64,000 nt of DNA from positions 1-64,000 of IMG/VR virus record IMGVR_UViG_3300034107_000136; one strand, 5' to 3'. The position numbers and the translations under genes are program-made. This document shows positions 43,816-53,681 of this stretch, piece after piece (the first letter of the stretch is position 1; the number at the start of each line of letters is the position of its first letter). The notes under the pieces were generated by a model, which was not told where the DNA came from, made no database searches, and saw only the letters and a list, made by a program, of their open reading frames with translations. The DNA is from a virus.

Positions 43816-46800
43816 ATGGCAGATGTAAATGCAATCATTAATATAGACATTAACTCGTCTTCTGCATTGGTAAATCTTAAAAGACTTGAATCGCAGATAG
43901 ATCAGTTTAATCGGTCTGTATCAACAAGCAATGCAACGGCTGCTGCATCACAACAAAGTTTAAATAGAGCACTTCTTGATGGCATAAATAACACTGGATT
44001 ATTTACTTCAAAGATTATTCCAGTTGAATCATCAATGAAAAGATTTTCAAGATCTTTAGATGAGGGTCGTTTATCTCTTGGAGAGTATACAAGATACGCT
44101 GGATCTCAATTACCTGGATTAAGCAAGGTGTTTAGAAAAGAATTTGACTCCATTGAACAAGTTGCCACATCTAGAGTTAAATCAATGCAGACTCAATATC
44201 TTGCCCTTGGTAAAACGGTAGATGGAGTTACAAGAGCAATCTCTTCAACTCCAACTGGATTAGCAAAAGGTATGGCTACAGACTTAGCCATGACTCAACA
44301 ACGACAACAAATATTCAATAAATTACTTGATGATGGTTCTACTAAGTTGTTGAACTGGGGTAAAAATACTCAATGGGCTGGTCGTCAGTTGATGGTTGGC
44401 TTTAGCCTTCCCCTTGCTGCATTTGGCGCTGCCGCTGCCAAAACATTCATGGAAATTGACAAAGCAACTATTTCACTTAAAAGAGTTTATGGAGACTTAA
44501 GCACAACAAAAGAAGAGTTAGATTCAAATGTTGAGGCAGTAAAAGGTCTTGGAAAAGAATATACTAAATACGGTATAACACTAGCAGAAACAATATCCTT
44601 GTCTGGACGTGCGGCAGCCACTGGTGCAACAAATGAAAAACTTATGGCTGCAACTGAACAGACACTAAGATTTGCAACACTTGGTCAAATGGACTACAAT
44701 CAAGCACTTGATACAACAATTTCTCTTCAAACTGCATTTGCAATTTCCAATGAAGATCTTGGGAAAACTGTAGATTACCTTAACGCTGTAGAAAACCAAA
44801 CAATTCTTACAATGGAAGACATGTCTGTTGCTATTCCAAGAGTTGCCACGGTAGTCAAGGGACTTGGGGGTAGTGTACAAGATTTAGCAGTAATGATGAC
44901 AGCAATGCGTGAAGGTGGAGTAAGCGCAGAGAATGCTGCAAACGGTTTGAAGTCAGGTCTTGCATCTTTGATTAATCCAACAAAGAGGGCATCTGAAAGT
45001 TTGGCTGATATGGGTGTCAATCTCAAAGGCATCATTAATCAAAATAAGGGTGACCTTATGGGTATCGTTACTGAATTTGGAACGGCAATAAATAAACTAG
45101 ATGAATTTAGTCGTCAACAGGTTCTTGAGCAGGTATTCGGTAAATTTCAGTATGCAAGAATGAGCGCATTATTTACTAATATTACAAAAGATGCTGGACA
45201 AGCAGCAAGAGCAATGGATCTTGCTGGAATGTCAGCAGAAGATCTTGCAAAGATTTCTGAAAAAGAACTTGGACAGATATCAGAATCAACATCTGTAAAG
45301 TTTCAAGCATCAATGGAAAAACTTAAAATTTCCATCGCACCTATTGGAGAGGCATTCTTAAAAGGAATCACTCCAGTAGTCGATATGGTTTCAAAAATTG
45401 CTGATGCATTTAATAATCTTCCAGATGGGGTAAAAAATGCAATAGCAGTTCTTACGGGCGTGGTTGCAGGAATAGGCCCAGTACTCCTTATGACCATTGG
45501 TTTGTTAGGTAACGGTATAGCAAACATAACAAAATTTGTTCAATTTATTAGAAAAAGTTTGGCTGGCATCAAGGGTGATGCATCAGCATTCACTTATTTA
45601 GCACAAGGAGAACTTGAAGCAGTAACAGCAAGCAAGGCGCTTGAAGGTAGTGCTGTTAATCTTACAGATAAATTACTTCTTCAAAGGGGAGCAGTAGTTG
45701 GTCTTACAGCAGAATACGAAAGATTTGCTCGTGCCGCAGGAATTGCTAGAGCAGAAATGGGACTAGTAAGTGGAGCGCCCATGCCCAGTGGTGGAGGTAG
45801 GCAAGCAATACCAGTACCAAGAATACGCAAAAATACAGGTGGAACAATTCCAGGTGTTGGAAGCACAGACACAGTTCCTGCAATGCTTACGCCTGGTGAA
45901 TTTGTAATTAACAAAAAAGCAACTGCTCAAAACCTTCCACTGCTTCATGCAATAAATGATGGAAAAGGAATGGGAGGATTTAATAAGGGTGGGCAGATTC
46001 CTGGGGTACAGTATTTTGCAATGGCAGGAAAAGTTCTTCCAAAACCCAAAAATGTAACTGTTCCTAAAGGTACGCAATCACCACAAATGACACATACAAC
46101 ACCAAAACCTATTTTATCAACAATTGGCACAGCAATGCCACAAAGAATTCTTGGTTCAGCAAGAGGAAGAGTTGCTCAGAGATTGGCTAATGCTGGAATT
46201 CCAGTTGAGTTATTAACTGATGCATGGATAAGAAGTCCATTTAATCAAAAACTTAAATCTAAAGTGCAAGGCTCAACAATAACTGATTGGGTAGAAGATT
46301 TAAAAGATAGTCAACTTGGTCCAGCGTACAGAAGAGCAGAAATAAGAGCGAGTGATTTAAGAGAAGAACTAAGAGGTAGTTTTCTTTCTGAAAACACTTA
46401 TACTCAAGAGGATTTTGGAAATATAATAGAAGATGCTGCTAAAAGAATAAAACCAAGTTTTAGTCCAGCAATAGATTCTGCATATTTACCAAAACCAGAA
46501 GTTTTAAGAGAATATTCAGAGCAACTTGAGAGTGCTGGATTTTATTTACAAAAAAATGAAGCCAACGGTAAGAATTACATTGTAGATAGCACAGAAGTAG
46601 AAAAAAGACAAATGGCTTCTTCCTCATACCCTTTAACAAGAAATAAAGGTGGTTTAATTCCTGGTGGAGAAGTAACACAAAGTAGACCATTCTATGGAGT
46701 GTTCAATGCAAAAACAATTGATATGTTTAAGAATTGGATAGGAACTCATTCTGAAGCAATTCCTGCACTTAGACAAACGATATTAAAAGATCCTAAAATG

Positions 46801-49800
46801 AAGTCAATGTTTGGTTCAGCATTTTTAAAAAGTAAAGAACCAGAAACATTACTTCGTTCTCAATTTATGTCATCTGTACCAGAGATTGGTTCTGAATTAT
46901 CTTTAGGAGCGTTAAGGTCTTTTTCTGCCGAAGGTACTGATGTAGTGAGACACCTAGCAGATAGTAAAATAAGAAAGGAGGCTGAAAAAGCATCTTATGA
47001 GTTAGGTGTAGATCAAAAGAGACAAAAAAGAGATGCAGCAAGATTAAGAAAGGCAGAAACTGTTGGACTACCATCTTGGTCACCAGAACATAAATATCGT
47101 AGTCCAGTTGGTGGAGCAACTGGAATAGATGCGTGGATGGAAGATACTAGACGATCAATTGAACAAGGAAAAGCAGGTATTAAAAAAAGCAAATCAAAGA
47201 TAAGGGATTACAGGAAATTAAATCCAACCATCATTAGATTAAAAACTCCTGCTGGAACAATTCGTGCAAATCTTGATGATATTGTTCCACAAATTGAGCA
47301 GCAGTATGGAACTTCAGGTTCGTCTTATCAAGTTCAAGAACAAGAAAGAATTCTTAATAACGCAAGAATAAAAGTAAGTGGTAAGTCAACAGATAAAAAT
47401 GGAATTACCACTTTAGATGCTGAATTGATAGAATCCTTTGGATTAAATAAGGGTGGAACAATTCCAGGATCAGGAAATACAGATACAGTTCCAGCAATGC
47501 TTACACCAGGAGAATTTGTAGTAAATAAAAAAGCAACACAATCTAATATTGATCTATTACATGCAATCAACAGTAATGGCGATTCTCAATCAATGAAAAA
47601 ATTTAACAAGGGTGGAATGATTGGTGACGTTCAATATTTTGCAGAGGGTGGTGAGGCTCAATCAGATAGAGGTAGTGCATCTGGATCTGGGGCATACAAA
47701 GCAGAAACAAGAAGAGTTATGGCTGTTGGTTGGGACAGTCTACAAACAGAATTAGACATTTTAAAAGAAATGAAAAAAAATAATGAACTTAATGAAACTC
47801 AAGTTAAAGCATTTTCTCAAGGAGAAACATCCCATATAACTCCAGAAGTTGGTCCAAATGGAGGAAAGATGTGGAGGCCATCAAATATGATGGCAGACTT
47901 GGGATTAATCAATAATTACATTGAAGCACAAAAAGGTACATCTAAAAAAGCATTAGGAAATGCTAAATTGTTTGATGAAATTCAAAGCAAAACAAGTCTT
48001 TCCGCAGAACGTTTGCGTGCAGAATTAGACTTACTTTCACGAGGATTCCATGCAACAACAAAAGAATCTGCTATGGCATTACGAGCACTCTCTCAAGTTG
48101 GTGATCAAACCGGACAAAAAATAGCAGTTAGTAGAGTTTTAGATGCTAGATTACAGGGAACATTCTATGACACCTTAAATGCACCAGAAAGACAATACCG
48201 TTCAGACCTTCCAGTAGAAGAAAAATTTGGCAAGCGTAGTAAGCGTAGTAAGCCTGATAGAAACATTCCTCAGCCTGAAACTAGAGATCCAATGCGTCCA
48301 CCAAAGTTATCAGCACAAGAAGCGGATAAAATTAAAAGAAACGCAGAAAGAGAAGCAAGGTCTAGTCTTGGAATAGCACCGCACAGAGGATTTAGTGCAA
48401 GTCAAGGTGGAGGAGGGTATGATCAAAACGATATATTCATTCCTCAACAAGTTATAGATGAGGAATCTAAAAAAATAAGAACTAGAGAGTATGACAAAAG
48501 AAATAAGGAGCATGGAAGAGAACAAGCAAGATTAATTGCAGCATCAAAACAAAGCGAAATGAATCAGCCAACTCCACCAACTCCACCAACTCCACCAGAA
48601 ATAGATGCAGATAAGCAAGGTAAAAGAGCAAAAATGGGTAGAGGAATGGCAAAGGCTGGTGGTGTCATAGGAATGGCATCCATGCTTCCCTTTATGATGC
48701 AAGATCAAGAAGGTAAGTTTATGGGCATGGATGCAAACATGCTTGGCATGGGAATGATGGGTGCAGGAATGGCTATGCCAGCAATAGGAAGTGCTATGAG
48801 TGCAGGTGGTGGTGCTGGAATGCTTGCAGGAGGTGGTGTGCTTGCAACCCTTGCTCCAGTGTTAGCCCCACTCGCTGCTGCCGCTGCTGTTGCTGGCGTT
48901 GGCTTGATGTTGTGGAGAAAAAACATTGATGAGACTTCTAAAGAAACATCTAAGTTAGCATCTAATGTTGGAGTAACAGCAAACTCTTTAGGAGAAGTAT
49001 CAAAAATATTAGGAGTCTCAACTCCATCTCAAAGACAAGCCCAAATGAACTTAGGAATAACAAAAGAAGATATTCAAAATCAAGAAATAATTTCTCCAAT
49101 TCTTCAAAGTGAAGGTGGTCAAAAGTTTATTGAAGAATTAAAAACTGCAACATCTGAAGAAAGATTTAAGAAATTAGCAGATTACACTAAAGCGGCTATT
49201 GCCTCAGGAATGATGGACAAGTCAATGGCTTCAACATTTGCTAAGGGGGTCAGCCTTTCATTAAACGATGTTCTTCTTGGAAGAAGAATGATGCCAGTTA
49301 TATCTGGTCAAAAGATTGGCAGTGGTGGAATGATGTCCATAGCAGATGAAAGAATTTCTGCTCTTAATAAATCCTCAGAAATAAAAAGAGTTGCAGCAGC
49401 AAGCGGAGAATCTCGAACTATCACAACTGCTGACGCGGCCTATACAGTAGGAGCAACAACTCAAGTAATATCTGATCTTTCTAATGTTATTGCTTTGGCT
49501 AGAGAGGAGTACGATAAGGGAACAATATCATTTGAAAAGATGAGATCAACAGTAGACAAGGCAACTGCTTCTCAGAATGAATACAGCAGTATGCTTACAA
49601 AAGCAATTTCTGGGTCTATGGAGCAAGGTGGAACCAGACAAGCACTTAATGATGCTCTTGTCACTATGGGTGTTGATCCAGAAAAAATATCAACATTTAA
49701 GAATGCTATGGATATAGGTGTGGGCGGTCTTGGAGTAAGTGCTTTTCAACAAGAACAAACAAAAAGAATTTTGACAGAAAAGGGAATGTCTGGAAACATA

Positions 49801-52800
49801 GTTACTAATCCAAATGCAATCGGCAGTAGTAGAAGTGCGGCATATGGTGCAAGATTCTCTAATTTAACTGGAAGCACAAAATCTTTTGAAAATTATCAAG
49901 CAGCAAAAGATCAAGCAGCAAAAGATGAAAGTGCCATTGTAAATGCTCAAACTTCAGGATTAGCAGAGCAATTACTTCAAGCCGTTGCTGCTAATAAGAT
50001 TACAATAGATCAAGCAAATTTAATTTCAGAACAAGTAAAAACTGGATCAAAATTTGGAATGGATCTTGTTCGTGAGTTTAATGCAGGAGCAAAAGATTTA
50101 GGAGGAACCTTAAATGCATTATTTGTAGCCTCATCAAGAACAGCAGATATTGCTGGAGTTAGCGATGCTAAGGTTATGGGAATTTCACAAAAAGATAGGT
50201 ATATTTCCGCTGGTGCAGCATTTGGACGTAAAGGTGGAGATGTTGATCAGTATGCTGCTTTAATTGAAAGCATTCCTTCACAAAAAAGAATAGACATAAT
50301 TACAACATTTAACGGATTGACATATGAGCAACAATCAAAGCAAATAGCAGATATGACTCAGTTATCGGCAATTGGTGGAGCAGAAAATACTGGAAAACTT
50401 CAATCCTCAGATTTTTATCAAGGACAACTAAAAGCAGGGAAAACTGGAGGAATTGTTGATAGAGCGAAGGGTGCCGCTGCCGCAGGAGTTGGAGAAGATT
50501 ACCTAAATGTAATGGCTACCATTTCAGCAGAAGACAACGGTGTTCCTATTTCATCAAAAGAATATAACTCTAGATCTAAGTTAGTTTTGAAATCATTAAA
50601 AGATTTTAGTTCTAATGACAAAATAAAAAAACAAGAGGCTGGAATAGTTTTACTACAGCAAATTGAAAATCCAGATGGTAAAAAAATAACAGCGGCTGAA
50701 GCAGAAAAAGGAATGCAAGACTTGATGAAAAAATTTGGAAAAGGAAAGACATTAAATCTTCCACCCACAATATTTAGAAAAGTTATAATTTTACAATCAA
50801 AGATCCTAGGACTACAACAAATGATAGATGCAAAAAGACTAGCACTATCAACTGCTAGCGGCGAGGGGGCACGAGATTTAAGGTTATCACTTAGAGCAGA
50901 CGAAAACCAACAAGTTGGAATTGATGAACAAATTTTATCTGAGTATAATCAATCAGGAGTTACTGGTGGTGGAGATGGAGAAGGAAGCAAAGATGGTGGT
51001 GGAGGTGGATCAAAAGCCAATCCCCTACTAGACTTAAAAAAATCTATTCTTGATCAAATTAAAATGTATGTTGATATCAATGCAACAATGAAAAAACTGA
51101 ATGATCAAAAATATAAGTTTTCAGATATGATATCAGGCAAGGGTGGAGTGCTTAACAGACTGCGAGGATTAAAAGGTAATGCTGGGGGTCTTAGTGATTC
51201 AGTCATTGATGCTATTTCAGGTATGGGTCCAGATGCAGCAAAGAAATGGATTGAAAAAAATACTAAGGGTGGAAAACTTACCAAAGAAGGACAAAATCAA
51301 GCGGATCTTTTAAATTCAGGTAAAATTAGGGGAACCATAGAAGGTAATCTTGCAGAATTTAGAGGAGCAAGAGCACAAAGAAAAGCATACAGAAACCTCA
51401 GGGGTAGAGGATTAGATAATTCTGTAGTTCAAGCAATTGCAGGAGATCCAGAAAAAGCAAAAGAACTTGAGGTTCTTCAAGCAAGAGTAAATGCTGGAAT
51501 AAAGAAATCAGTAAAGGACATGAATGCCTTTATTAATTCACAAATAAAGGCAACTAAGGAGGCAGAACTTCTTGCAAGAGCACAAGATCCTCTTCAAACT
51601 AAAATAGACGATTTAACAATGGCACATAGAATAGACAGTGTAGTAATTAATAAACAAATTAAAATATATGAAGATCAAATTACTGCAATAAATAAAGAAA
51701 TAACTGCGATACAAGAGTTAAATTCTAAGGATCAAAATAGAATTAGAGATCTTGATCGTCAAAAAGAAATTATTAATCGTCAGATTGAAATACTTAATCG
51801 TGCAAACGAATTAGATCAAAGAAGAGCAGATGCATTAAGAAGAGAAGATGATATAAGAAATAGAGCAGCAGATTCTTTAAATCATGAATTAGATATTATG
51901 TCTAAGCAAGAACAAAAAATACAAGATGCATACAATAAAAGAATTAAGGCTCTTGACGAAGTTGCAAAGATTAATGACTACATCATTAATCAACAAAAGA
52001 GCCAACTTGGATTAGCCGATGCATTGAGTCGTGGAGACATTTCAGCAGCAGTATCAGTGCAGCAAGATATGCAAGCAGGCAATGCTCAATTTGCTACTGA
52101 GCAAATGCGCTCTGGCCTTCAAACTGGGGTAGACAATCAAATTGCAGGCTTAACAACTACTGGTGGATTAACTAGAGATCAAGCAGAAGCACAAATTTCT
52201 GCTATCAAAGAGCAGTCATATCAAACAAGTTTATTAATTCGTGATATTGAAGATGCAATTTATCAAAGAAACCTTCAAATGATTCCATTAAAAGATAGTC
52301 AATTAGTAATTGATAATCAAATTAGAGTTATTCAAGATGCAATGTATGTCAGAGAAACAAGTATTATTGAAATACAAAATGGTAAACTTGCTAATGCACA
52401 GAAGCAACTAGACAAAGAATTAGAAATTAAAACAGCCTTAGACGATAAGTTCAATAGCCAAGTGGCAGATTATGAATTACAAAAAGATATAGTAGACATG
52501 ATTGACGCACAAAGCACTGCTGTTGCACAACTTTCACGACATTACGAAGTTATTGCCAATCAAATTGATAATATTAATAAACTTGCTGCTAAAGCAACAA
52601 GTGAAATTAAAAAGCCAATAGAGAAGACAAATGAAACAGAAACAGACTTTAATGAAAGATATAAAAGATATGAAGATAGGATCTCTGCAATTGAAGCAAA
52701 AAGAGCAGCAGATGCGGCAGCAGTAGTAGCATCAATGACTCCAGTAAATAAGGCTGTTGGAGGATTGATTGGAGATGGAGCAAGAGATTCAATTCCTGCC

Positions 52801-53106
52801 ATGCTTACCCCTGGAGAATTTGTAATGCGTAAAGCATCTGTGCAAAAATATGGATCATCAATGCTTGAAAAAATGAATATGGGTGCGTTTGAAATGCCAA
52901 GGTACAACGTTCAAGGACCACAAGAACAGACTAAGGCATCAAACACAAATAATACAAGCATTAACGCTCCAGTGTATAATACTTATAGTGTCAACGTCAA
53001 CGTTCCAAATACCAATGCTGATCCAGATGTTATTGCCAATAAGGTTATGATGAGAATGACGCAAATAGATAACTCAAACATAAGGAGTCTCCGTGGCAAC
53101 AAGTAA
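43816..53106 (+). CDS. Tape measure protein
   Basis: 3,096 residues, TP901-like core at about 180-480 (TKLLNWGKNTQWAGRQLMVG, MDYNQALDTTISLQ, MREGGVSAENAANGLKSGLA). Hydrophobic helices near 525-570 and 1620-1700, a long coiled coil at about 2590-2940. Three copies of a 'DTVPAMLTPGEFVINKKA'-type module at ~671-717, ~1211-1252 and ~2978-3024. It sets tail length: at about 0.15 nm per residue the tail would be near 460 nm (family rule, approximate). Some short repeats (GTIPGxG, NKGGxI) are spread through it. Confidence 0.93.
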   Translation: MADVNAIINIDINSSSALVNLKRLESQIDQFNRSVSTSNATAAASQQSLNRALLDGINNTGLFTSKIIPVESSMKRFSRSLDEGRLSLGEYTRYAGSQLPGLSKVFRKEFDSIEQVATSRVKSMQTQYLALGKTVDGVTRAISSTPTGLAKGMATDLAMTQQRQQIFNKLLDDGSTKLLNWGKNTQWAGRQLMVGFSLPLAAFGAAAAKTFMEIDKATISLKRVYGDLSTTKEELDSNVEAVKGLGKEYTKYGITLAETISLSGRAAATGATNEKLMAATEQTLRFATLGQMDYNQALDTTISLQTAFAISNEDLGKTVDYLNAVENQTILTMEDMSVAIPRVATVVKGLGGSVQDLAVMMTAMREGGVSAENAANGLKSGLASLINPTKRASESLADMGVNLKGIINQNKGDLMGIVTEFGTAINKLDEFSRQQVLEQVFGKFQYARMSALFTNITKDAGQAARAMDLAGMSAEDLAKISEKELGQISESTSVKFQASMEKLKISIAPIGEAFLKGITPVVDMVSKIADAFNNLPDGVKNAIAVLTGVVAGIGPVLLMTIGLLGNGIANITKFVQFIRKSLAGIKGDASAFTYLAQGELEAVTASKALEGSAVNLTDKLLLQRGAVVGLTAEYERFARAAGIARAEMGLVSGAPMPSGGGRQAIPVPRIRKNTGGTIPGVGSTDTVPAMLTPGEFVINKKATAQNLPLLHAINDGKGMGGFNKGGQIPGVQYFAMAGKVLPKPKNVTVPKGTQSPQMTHTTPKPILSTIGTAMPQRILGSARGRVAQRLANAGIPVELLTDAWIRSPFNQKLKSKVQGSTITDWVEDLKDSQLGPAYRRAEIRASDLREELRGSFLSENTYTQEDFGNIIEDAAKRIKPSFSPAIDSAYLPKPEVLREYSEQLESAGFYLQKNEANGKNYIVDSTEVEKRQMASSSYPLTRNKGGLIPGGEVTQSRPFYGVFNAKTIDMFKNWIGTHSEAIPALRQTILKDPKMKSMFGSAFLKSKEPETLLRSQFMSSVPEIGSELSLGALRSFSAEGTDVVRHLADSKIRKEAEKASYELGVDQKRQKRDAARLRKAETVGLPSWSPEHKYRSPVGGATGIDAWMEDTRRSIEQGKAGIKKSKSKIRDYRKLNPTIIRLKTPAGTIRANLDDIVPQIEQQYGTSGSSYQVQEQERILNNARIKVSGKSTDKNGITTLDAELIESFGLNKGGTIPGSGNTDTVPAMLTPGEFVVNKKATQSNIDLLHAINSNGDSQSMKKFNKGGMIGDVQYFAEGGEAQSDRGSASGSGAYKAETRRVMAVGWDSLQTELDILKEMKKNNELNETQVKAFSQGETSHITPEVGPNGGKMWRPSNMMADLGLINNYIEAQKGTSKKALGNAKLFDEIQSKTSLSAERLRAELDLLSRGFHATTKESAMALRALSQVGDQTGQKIAVSRVLDARLQGTFYDTLNAPERQYRSDLPVEEKFGKRSKRSKPDRNIPQPETRDPMRPPKLSAQEADKIKRNAEREARSSLGIAPHRGFSASQGGGGYDQNDIFIPQQVIDEESKKIRTREYDKRNKEHGREQARLIAASKQSEMNQPTPPTPPTPPEIDADKQGKRAKMGRGMAKAGGVIGMASMLPFMMQDQEGKFMGMDANMLGMGMMGAGMAMPAIGSAMSAGGGAGMLAGGGVLATLAPVLAPLAAAAAVAGVGLMLWRKNIDETSKETSKLASNVGVTANSLGEVSKILGVSTPSQRQAQMNLGITKEDIQNQEIISPILQSEGGQKFIEELKTATSEERFKKLADYTKAAIASGMMDKSMASTFAKGVSLSLNDVLLGRRMMPVISGQKIGSGGMMSIADERISALNKSSEIKRVAAASGESRTITTADAAYTVGATTQVISDLSNVIALAREEYDKGTISFEKMRSTVDKATASQNEYSSMLTKAISGSMEQGGTRQALNDALVTMGVDPEKISTFKNAMDIGVGGLGVSAFQQEQTKRILTEKGMSGNIVTNPNAIGSSRSAAYGARFSNLTGSTKSFENYQAAKDQAAKDESAIVNAQTSGLAEQLLQAVAANKITIDQANLISEQVKTGSKFGMDLVREFNAGAKDLGGTLNALFVASSRTADIAGVSDAKVMGISQKDRYISAGAAFGRKGGDVDQYAALIESIPSQKRIDIITTFNGLTYEQQSKQIADMTQLSAIGGAENTGKLQSSDFYQGQLKAGKTGGIVDRAKGAAAAGVGEDYLNVMATISAEDNGVPISSKEYNSRSKLVLKSLKDFSSNDKIKKQEAGIVLLQQIENPDGKKITAAEAEKGMQDLMKKFGKGKTLNLPPTIFRKVIILQSKILGLQQMIDAKRLALSTASGEGARDLRLSLRADENQQVGIDEQILSEYNQSGVTGGGDGEGSKDGGGGGSKANPLLDLKKSILDQIKMYVDINATMKKLNDQKYKFSDMISGKGGVLNRLRGLKGNAGGLSDSVIDAISGMGPDAAKKWIEKNTKGGKLTKEGQNQADLLNSGKIRGTIEGNLAEFRGARAQRKAYRNLRGRGLDNSVVQAIAGDPEKAKELEVLQARVNAGIKKSVKDMNAFINSQIKATKEAELLARAQDPLQTKIDDLTMAHRIDSVVINKQIKIYEDQITAINKEITAIQELNSKDQNRIRDLDRQKEIINRQIEILNRANELDQRRADALRREDDIRNRAADSLNHELDIMSKQEQKIQDAYNKRIKALDEVAKINDYIINQQKSQLGLADALSRGDISAAVSVQQDMQAGNAQFATEQMRSGLQTGVDNQIAGLTTTGGLTRDQAEAQISAIKEQSYQTSLLIRDIEDAIYQRNLQMIPLKDSQLVIDNQIRVIQDAMYVRETSIIEIQNGKLANAQKQLDKELEIKTALDDKFNSQVADYELQKDIVDMIDAQSTAVAQLSRHYEVIANQIDNINKLAAKATSEIKKPIEKTNETETDFNERYKRYEDRISAIEAKRAADAAAVVASMTPVNKAVGGLIGDGARDSIPAMLTPGEFVMRKASVQKYGSSMLEKMNMGAFEMPRYNVQGPQEQTKASNTNNTSINAPVYNTYSVNVNVPNTNADPDVIANKVMMRMTQIDNSNIRSLRGNK

Positions 53107-53680
53107 TTATTTGGAAGGTAGAACGAGATGGTCTAGACCACAAGGACTGCTCTTCTCTGATAATGCAGGAACTCTTAGTAATGGCATCTTTGTTCCGCAG
53201 GGATCTGAGGCAGACGGTGATTTTATTATCCCCTCCGATCATAATCGTGGAGCAATAAACTTAACTCAACAAAGAATAGAGAATAGACTGAGAACTATTA
53301 ATGGAACGATGCGTTCGTACCATGTAGCAGACAAGATAAACCTTTCTGTTTCTTGGCAGAATCTACCATCTAGGGCACACTCGCAAGAAGAATCTTATAA
53401 TGCTAATGGCATATACGATGGGACTGGAATTGAATATACCGCCGATGCAGGCGCGGGTGGAGTTGAAATGCTTGAATGGTATCAGAATCACTCTGGACCA
53501 TTCTATGTATATCTATCCTATGACAAATACATCAACTTTGAAGAAAATAGATATGATCACTTGAATCAATACAGTCAAGTTATCCACATGTTCTTCTCTT
53601 CTTTTGATTACACAATATCAAAACGTGGTGCAACTAACCATGACTTGTGGGACATAAGTTTATCCTTGGAAGAGGTTTAA
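53093..53680 (+). CDS. Distal tail-associated protein
   Basis: 195 residues from GTG 53093, preceded by AAGGAG and overlapping the tape measure end by 14 bases. 'TRWSRPQGLLFSDNAGTLSN', 'INLSVSWQNLPSRAHSQEES', 'HMFFSSFDYTISKRGATNHD'. Placed where distal tail (Dit-like) proteins normally lie; fold not certain. Confidence 0.65.
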   Translation: MATSNYLEGRTRWSRPQGLLFSDNAGTLSNGIFVPQGSEADGDFIIPSDHNRGAINLTQQRIENRLRTINGTMRSYHVADKINLSVSWQNLPSRAHSQEESYNANGIYDGTGIEYTADAGAGGVEMLEWYQNHSGPFYVYLSYDKYINFEENRYDHLNQYSQVIHMFFSSFDYTISKRGATNHDLWDISLSLEEV

Positions 53681-53681
53681 G

